Source: Actinomycetota bacterium (GTDB lineage: Bacteria; Actinomycetota; Actinomycetes; Mycobacteriales; Mycobacteriaceae). Taken from it: a stretch of DNA of 64,000 bases. The translations under genes were made by a program, and so were the position numbers. This document shows positions 60,607 to 64,000 of this stretch, one piece after another (positions within the stretch are counted from its first letter, which is position 1; each line of letters starts with the position of its first letter). The stretch covers positions 62,001-126,000 of the forward strand of contig JAFDWN010000026.1 of assembly GCA_018268465.1 (NCBI GenBank), in the 5' to 3' direction. Under the pieces are notes generated by a model. It was not told the origin of the DNA, did not search any database, and saw only the letters and a program-made list of their open reading frames with translations.

Positions 60607-63231
60607 GTGGTCATCGGGTCAACCCCCTTCGTCGGGCGTGACCTGGAGCTGACCGAACTGGCCGACCGCCTCGCCGACATGCACGGCGTCGACGTGGTCG
60701 CCGTCGTCGGCGAGGCAGGCATCGGTAAGACGGCGCTGCTGCGCAGGCTTGCGGCCGCACACCCGGGAAGTCTGTGGGCCCAGGCGGCCGCGTGGGAATC
60801 CGGCACGCCCGGCGGGATGCTCGCTCAGCTGCTCGACGGGAACGCCGCCCCGGACCCGGTGGTCGCCGCAGAGCAGCTGGCCGACGCGGCGGCCGACGCG
60901 CGGCTCATCGCGGTCGACGATGCGGACAACGCCGATACCCTTTCCCTGCAGTCGCTTTCGACCATGCTCCGACGCCACCGCGACCTGCCGGTGCTGGTCG
61001 TACTCGGCGCCGTATCCGTGCCGTCGACGCTGACCGACGTCGTCACCGGCGAGCTGCGGCTCACCGGGCTGGACAGCCCGGCGGTGGCCGCACTCGCCGC
61101 CACCCGCGGCAGGATCATCCATCCCGCCATGGCCGACGCGCTGACCCGGCACACCCGCGGCAACCCCCGCGATGTGCACGCACTGCTCGACGAACTGCCT
61201 GCCACGCTGTGGTCGCAGCCCGACGCACCGCTACCCGCCCCCTCCTACGTCGTCACCCGGGTCGGGAATCAGTTGCAGCAGTGTGGTTCCGACGCGCGGA
61301 GCCTGGTCGAGGCACTCGCGATCCTCGGCCCCGCGGCGAGTCTGGCCGAAGTGGCGACGCTGGCCGGCCTCGGCGACCCGTCCGCGGCGATCGACGAGGC
61401 GGCGGCGGCGGGTCTCATCGCGGGCGGTTCGCGATTCGAGCCCCGGCTACGCGACCACCTCACCCGGGCCGCGGTGGTCGACCTGATGGGAACACGGGGG
61501 GCGAGCCGGGTCCACCAACGCGCCGCGGAGATCGTCATCGATCCGGCCCGCCGGGTCGCGCACCGGGTCGCCGCCGCTCCCCTGCCCGATACCGCACTCG
61601 CCGACGATGTGGCCATCCTCGCCGGCGAACGAGCCGCGGAAGGCGCATGGGCCGAAGCCGCCACGTTGTTCCGGGATGCCAGCAGGCTGACCCCCGACCC
61701 GCTGGTTCGCGACGAACGGCTCACCAGGTCGGTGGATGCGCTGATCGCCGCCGGCGATTGTGCCGGCGCGGCCGCACAGGTCCCCGCGATCGAGAGCCTT
61801 CGCGAAACACCGCTGCGTAACGCGGTTTTGGCGTACCTGGCGATAGTGCGCGGACGCGCCACCGAGGCCGAGGTCCGGCTGCGGCGCGCCGACGACATCG
61901 TCAACATCGACCGGGACCCCGACACCGCGGCACTGATCGCCCAGCGCTATGTGCTGCATTCCCTGGTCCGGTGCAGGGGCGAGGAACTGGTCGGCTGGGC
62001 CGACCGGGCCATCGATCTGGCGGGACGGGAGTCCTCGGCGGGGATCGAGGCGGCGGCGATCCGTGGCCTCGGGCTCGCCGCGACCGGTCAATCCCGCCAG
62101 GCCACCGCCGCGTACGACGAACTGGCGAGCTGGGTGCGGCACGGCGCCCAGGCGCAGCGGGTCACGATGGCGCGGGGCTGGCTGCAACTCATCCGCGACG
62201 ACGTCGACGGCGCCAGGTCCAGTCTGGAGAGCGCGGTGGCCACCGCGGGTCTGGGTGGTTCGGCGCGGATCACGCTGTGGGCCCACGCGTGGCTGGCCCG
62301 CGTCCAGTTCGCCACCGGCGAGTGGGACCGTGCGTTGCAGACCGTCGAGCTGGGCCGGGCACTCACCGCGTCGAGCGGGATCGTCCTGGCGGAGCCGCTG
62401 CTGGAGTGGACGGCCGCGCAGGTTCATGCGCTGCGGGGCAACTGGGCCGCCGCGGACGCCGCGGTGCGCAACGCCGAGGCGGTCACCCAGGACTACGAGA
62501 TCATGCGGATACCGACACTGCTGGGCAAGGCGCAGATCGCCGAGGCGGAGGCCGACTATGCGAAGGTGCGGCGGGTGCTCGATCCGTTGCGGGCGATGGC
62601 GCCCGGCACCTCGCTGCAGGAACCCGGACACTGGCCCTGGGTCGACGTGCTCGCCAACGCGATGGTGATCGACGGTCAGCTCGACGCGGCGGATACGTTC
62701 CTGCGGCCCTTCGAATCCCGCGCTCGCGCCCGCGGGCACCGGTCGACGCAGGCCCGGTTGGGGTATGCCAGGGGCAGGCTGCTCGGTGCCGCCGGTGACC
62801 TGCCCGCCGCGCGACGGGCGTTCGAGGAGTCGCTGCGTGTCCTCGAGGGTCTGCCCCTGCGCTACGACCTGGCCCGGGTGAACTTCGCGTTCGGGCAGAC
62901 CCTGCGGCGGGCCGGTAAGCGCCGCCAGGCCGACGAGGTGATCAGCACCGCCCGCGACCTGTATGTCTCGCTGGGCGCCGACACCTATGTGGCACGGTGC
63001 GACCGAGAGCTCAAAGCCGGTGGCGTGCACCAGGTTCGCGGTTCACGCGACAACGTCGAACTGACCCCCCAGGAAGAGGCGGTGACGTCCCTGGTCGCCC
63101 AGGGACTGTCGAACCGCGAGGTGGCCGCGGAACTGTTCGTGTCACCCAAGACGGTGCAGTATCACCTGACCCGGATCTACGCCAAGCTCGGGGTGCGGTC
63201 GCGCTCCGAGCTCGCGGCGTTGCGGCGCTGA
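60607..63231 (+). CDS. Large ATP-binding LuxR-family regulator (LAL/MalT-like)
   Basis: STAND-type regulator of 874 residues. An N-terminal AAA/NTPase domain has [15 protein letters not shown] and Walker A GEAGIGKT (residues 35-42), with LIAVDDADN as Walker B. A long helical repeat region follows (repeated Ala-rich helices, TPR-like, residues ~350-790). The C-terminal ~60 residues are a LuxR helix-turn-helix ([40 protein letters not shown]). GTG 60607 is chosen for its spacing from a -10; GTG 60601 is the alternative. The target is unknown, but pca and ben genes on both sides are candidates. Its last 55 bases overlap pcaJ. Confidence 0.85.
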   Translation: MVIGSTPFVGRDLELTELADRLADMHGVDVVAVVGEAGIGKTALLRRLAAAHPGSLWAQAAAWESGTPGGMLAQLLDGNAAPDPVVAAEQLADAAADARLIAVDDADNADTLSLQSLSTMLRRHRDLPVLVVLGAVSVPSTLTDVVTGELRLTGLDSPAVAALAATRGRIIHPAMADALTRHTRGNPRDVHALLDELPATLWSQPDAPLPAPSYVVTRVGNQLQQCGSDARSLVEALAILGPAASLAEVATLAGLGDPSAAIDEAAAAGLIAGGSRFEPRLRDHLTRAAVVDLMGTRGASRVHQRAAEIVIDPARRVAHRVAAAPLPDTALADDVAILAGERAAEGAWAEAATLFRDASRLTPDPLVRDERLTRSVDALIAAGDCAGAAAQVPAIESLRETPLRNAVLAYLAIVRGRATEAEVRLRRADDIVNIDRDPDTAALIAQRYVLHSLVRCRGEELVGWADRAIDLAGRESSAGIEAAAIRGLGLAATGQSRQATAAYDELASWVRHGAQAQRVTMARGWLQLIRDDVDGARSSLESAVATAGLGGSARITLWAHAWLARVQFATGEWDRALQTVELGRALTASSGIVLAEPLLEWTAAQVHALRGNWAAADAAVRNAEAVTQDYEIMRIPTLLGKAQIAEAEADYAKVRRVLDPLRAMAPGTSLQEPGHWPWVDVLANAMVIDGQLDAADTFLRPFESRARARGHRSTQARLGYARGRLLGAAGDLPAARRAFEESLRVLEGLPLRYDLARVNFAFGQTLRRAGKRRQADEVISTARDLYVSLGADTYVARCDRELKAGGVHQVRGSRDNVELTPQEEAVTSLVAQGLSNREVAAELFVSPKTVQYHLTRIYAKLGVRSRSELAALRR

Positions 63232-63857
63232 TCCGTCACCGGTGCCGCGGTCTTGGCGATGACCTCGTCGAGTTCCACGCCCGGGGCGAGTTCCACGACG
63301 GCGAAGCCCTCACCCGTCACGTCGAACACACCGAGATCGGAGATCACCTGGCTCACCACCTTCTTCCCGGTGAGTGGCAGGTCGCAGCGGGTGACCAGTT
63401 TGGCCGCACCGGATTTCGCGACGTGGTCCATCAGCACGATCACTCGTCCGGCGCCGTTCACCAGATCCATCGCGCCGCCCATCCCCTTGACCATCGAGCC
63501 GGGGACCATCCAGTTCGCCAGGTCGCCGTTGGCGGCCACCTGCATGCCGCCGAGCACCGCGACGTCGACGTGTCCGCCGCGGATCATCGCGAAGCTGGTC
63601 GAGGAGTCGAAGTACGACGCGCCGGGGACCACCGACACGGTCTGCTTACCGGCGTTGACGAGATCGGGGTCGACCTCGTCCTCGTACGGGAAGGGTCCGA
63701 CGCCGAGGATGCCGTTCTCGGCGTGCAACTGCACATCCGAACCCTCCGGCAGATAGTCGGGAATCAGCGTCGGCAGTCCGATGCCGAGGTTGACGTAGTC
63801 GCCGTCGCGGAGTTCCAGCGCGGCACGGGCGGCCATTTCGGTACGTGTCCAGCTCAT
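63177..63857 (-). CDS. pcaJ: 3-oxoadipate CoA-transferase subunit B
   Basis: Beta subunit of 226 residues of the enzyme that moves CoA from succinyl-CoA to 3-oxoadipate. The catalytic glutamate is in [13 protein letters not shown], and GNLADWM-type sequence appears as [11 protein letters not shown]. The family also includes acetoacetate transferases (ScoB); the context favours 3-oxoadipate. The C-terminus runs on past the usual end ([17 protein letters not shown]) and overlaps the LuxR gene by 55 bases on the other strand. The start overlaps the pcaI stop by 4 bases. Confidence 0.88.
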   Translation of the reverse strand: MSWTRTEMAARAALELRDGDYVNLGIGLPTLIPDYLPEGSDVQLHAENGILGVGPFPYEDEVDPDLVNAGKQTVSVVPGASYFDSSTSFAMIRGGHVDVAVLGGMQVAANGDLANWMVPGSMVKGMGGAMDLVNGAGRVIVLMDHVAKSGAAKLVTRCDLPLTGKKVVSQVISDLGVFDVTGEGFAVVELAPGVELDEVIAKTAAPVTDQRRNAASSERDRTPSLA

Positions 63858-64000
63858 TTCGTGACCTCCTGCGTGGGGCGGGGGCGGGTGGTGCGCTTCT
63901 CGATGCCTTTGCGGGCGGCCTGTTCGGGGGTCAGCGCGACGACGCGCTTGACGAAGATGCCGGGCAGGTGGATCTCGTCGGGGTGCAGTTCGCCAACCTC
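63854..64000 (-). CDS. pcaI: 3-oxoadipate CoA-transferase subunit A, C-terminal part
   Basis: The last 48 codons of a gene that continues past the right edge. The visible residues ([20 protein letters not shown], then [20 protein letters not shown]) match the C-terminus of the alpha subunit of CoA-transferases. The stop TGA overlaps the pcaJ ATG. It would be the first of the pcaIJ pair. Confidence 0.85.
   Translation of the reverse strand, partial: EVGELHPDEIHLPGIFVKRVVALTPEQAARKGIEKRTTRPRPTQEVTK

Overview
The window is high-GC actinobacterial DNA and looks like a fast-growing mycobacterium (Mycolicibacterium-type). The evidence is AdnA and AdnB of the expected ~1045 and 1095 residues, mycobacterial DUF3107 and DUF3152 proteins, MoeZ, and a gene order that I recognise as parallel to M. 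tuberculosis Rv3199c-Rv3217c: nudC, K+ channel, adnB, adnA, lipV, alkyltransferase-like protein, TIGR02569 protein, moeZ, DUF3152, TetR, DUF3107, membrane protein, ferritin-like protein, DEAD-box helicase, propeller protein, ParA, phosphoglycerate-mutase-family protein, entC, GNAT, membrane protein. I see no rRNA, tRNA, IS element, transposase, prophage or CRISPR array.

Layout. (1) 1-14.2 kb: tail of a YeiH-type exporter, nudC, a K+ channel, then an inserted block (DoxX-like protein and an ethanolamine permease-eutB-eutC operon) and a 600-base noncoding stretch, then the adnB/adnA helicase-nuclease pair. (2) 14.3-29.4 kb: conserved mycobacterial housekeeping genes with one inserted LLM flavin oxidoreductase. 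(3) 29.4-39.5 kb: quinate/shikimate catabolism (quiC, aroQ, dehydrogenase, transporter, TetR regulator) leading to protocatechuate, then pcaH-G-B-L with a divergent IclR regulator. (4) 39.5-49.1 kb: SEC-C protein, VanY-like peptidase, a phenol-hydroxylase-like two-component monooxygenase with an AraC regulator, a secreted lipase, and a P450/reductase/EthD operon with its own AraC regulator. (5) 49.3-58.8 kb: catR-B-A-C read leftward and benA-B-(C/FCD/D)-K read rightward from a shared control region. (6) 58.8-64 kb: tetR-quinone reductase operon, a large LuxR/ATPase regulator, and 3-oxoadipate CoA-transferase genes running off the right edge.

From about 29.4 kb onward the genes form a 3-oxoadipate funnel. 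Quinate/shikimate goes through 3-dehydroshikimate to protocatechuate (PcaHG, PcaB, PcaL). Benzoate (BenABCD) and probably phenol (two-component hydroxylase) go to catechol (CatA, CatB, CatC). Both branches meet at 3-oxoadipate enol-lactone (PcaL) and continue through PcaIJ; the thiolase is not in the window.

The most unusual item is the 897-codon gene at 54756-57449. It fuses a complete BenC reductase, a repeat-bearing linker, a GntR-type FCD ligand-binding domain without any DNA-binding domain, and a complete BenD dehydrogenase. Other notable items are a 32-33-base repeat that places mini-ORFs between overlapping stop and start codons at two unrelated loci, a matched pair of quinate-regulon operators, paired operators around tetR-qor with a leaderless promoter, and a tandem AraC operator upstream of the P450 operon.
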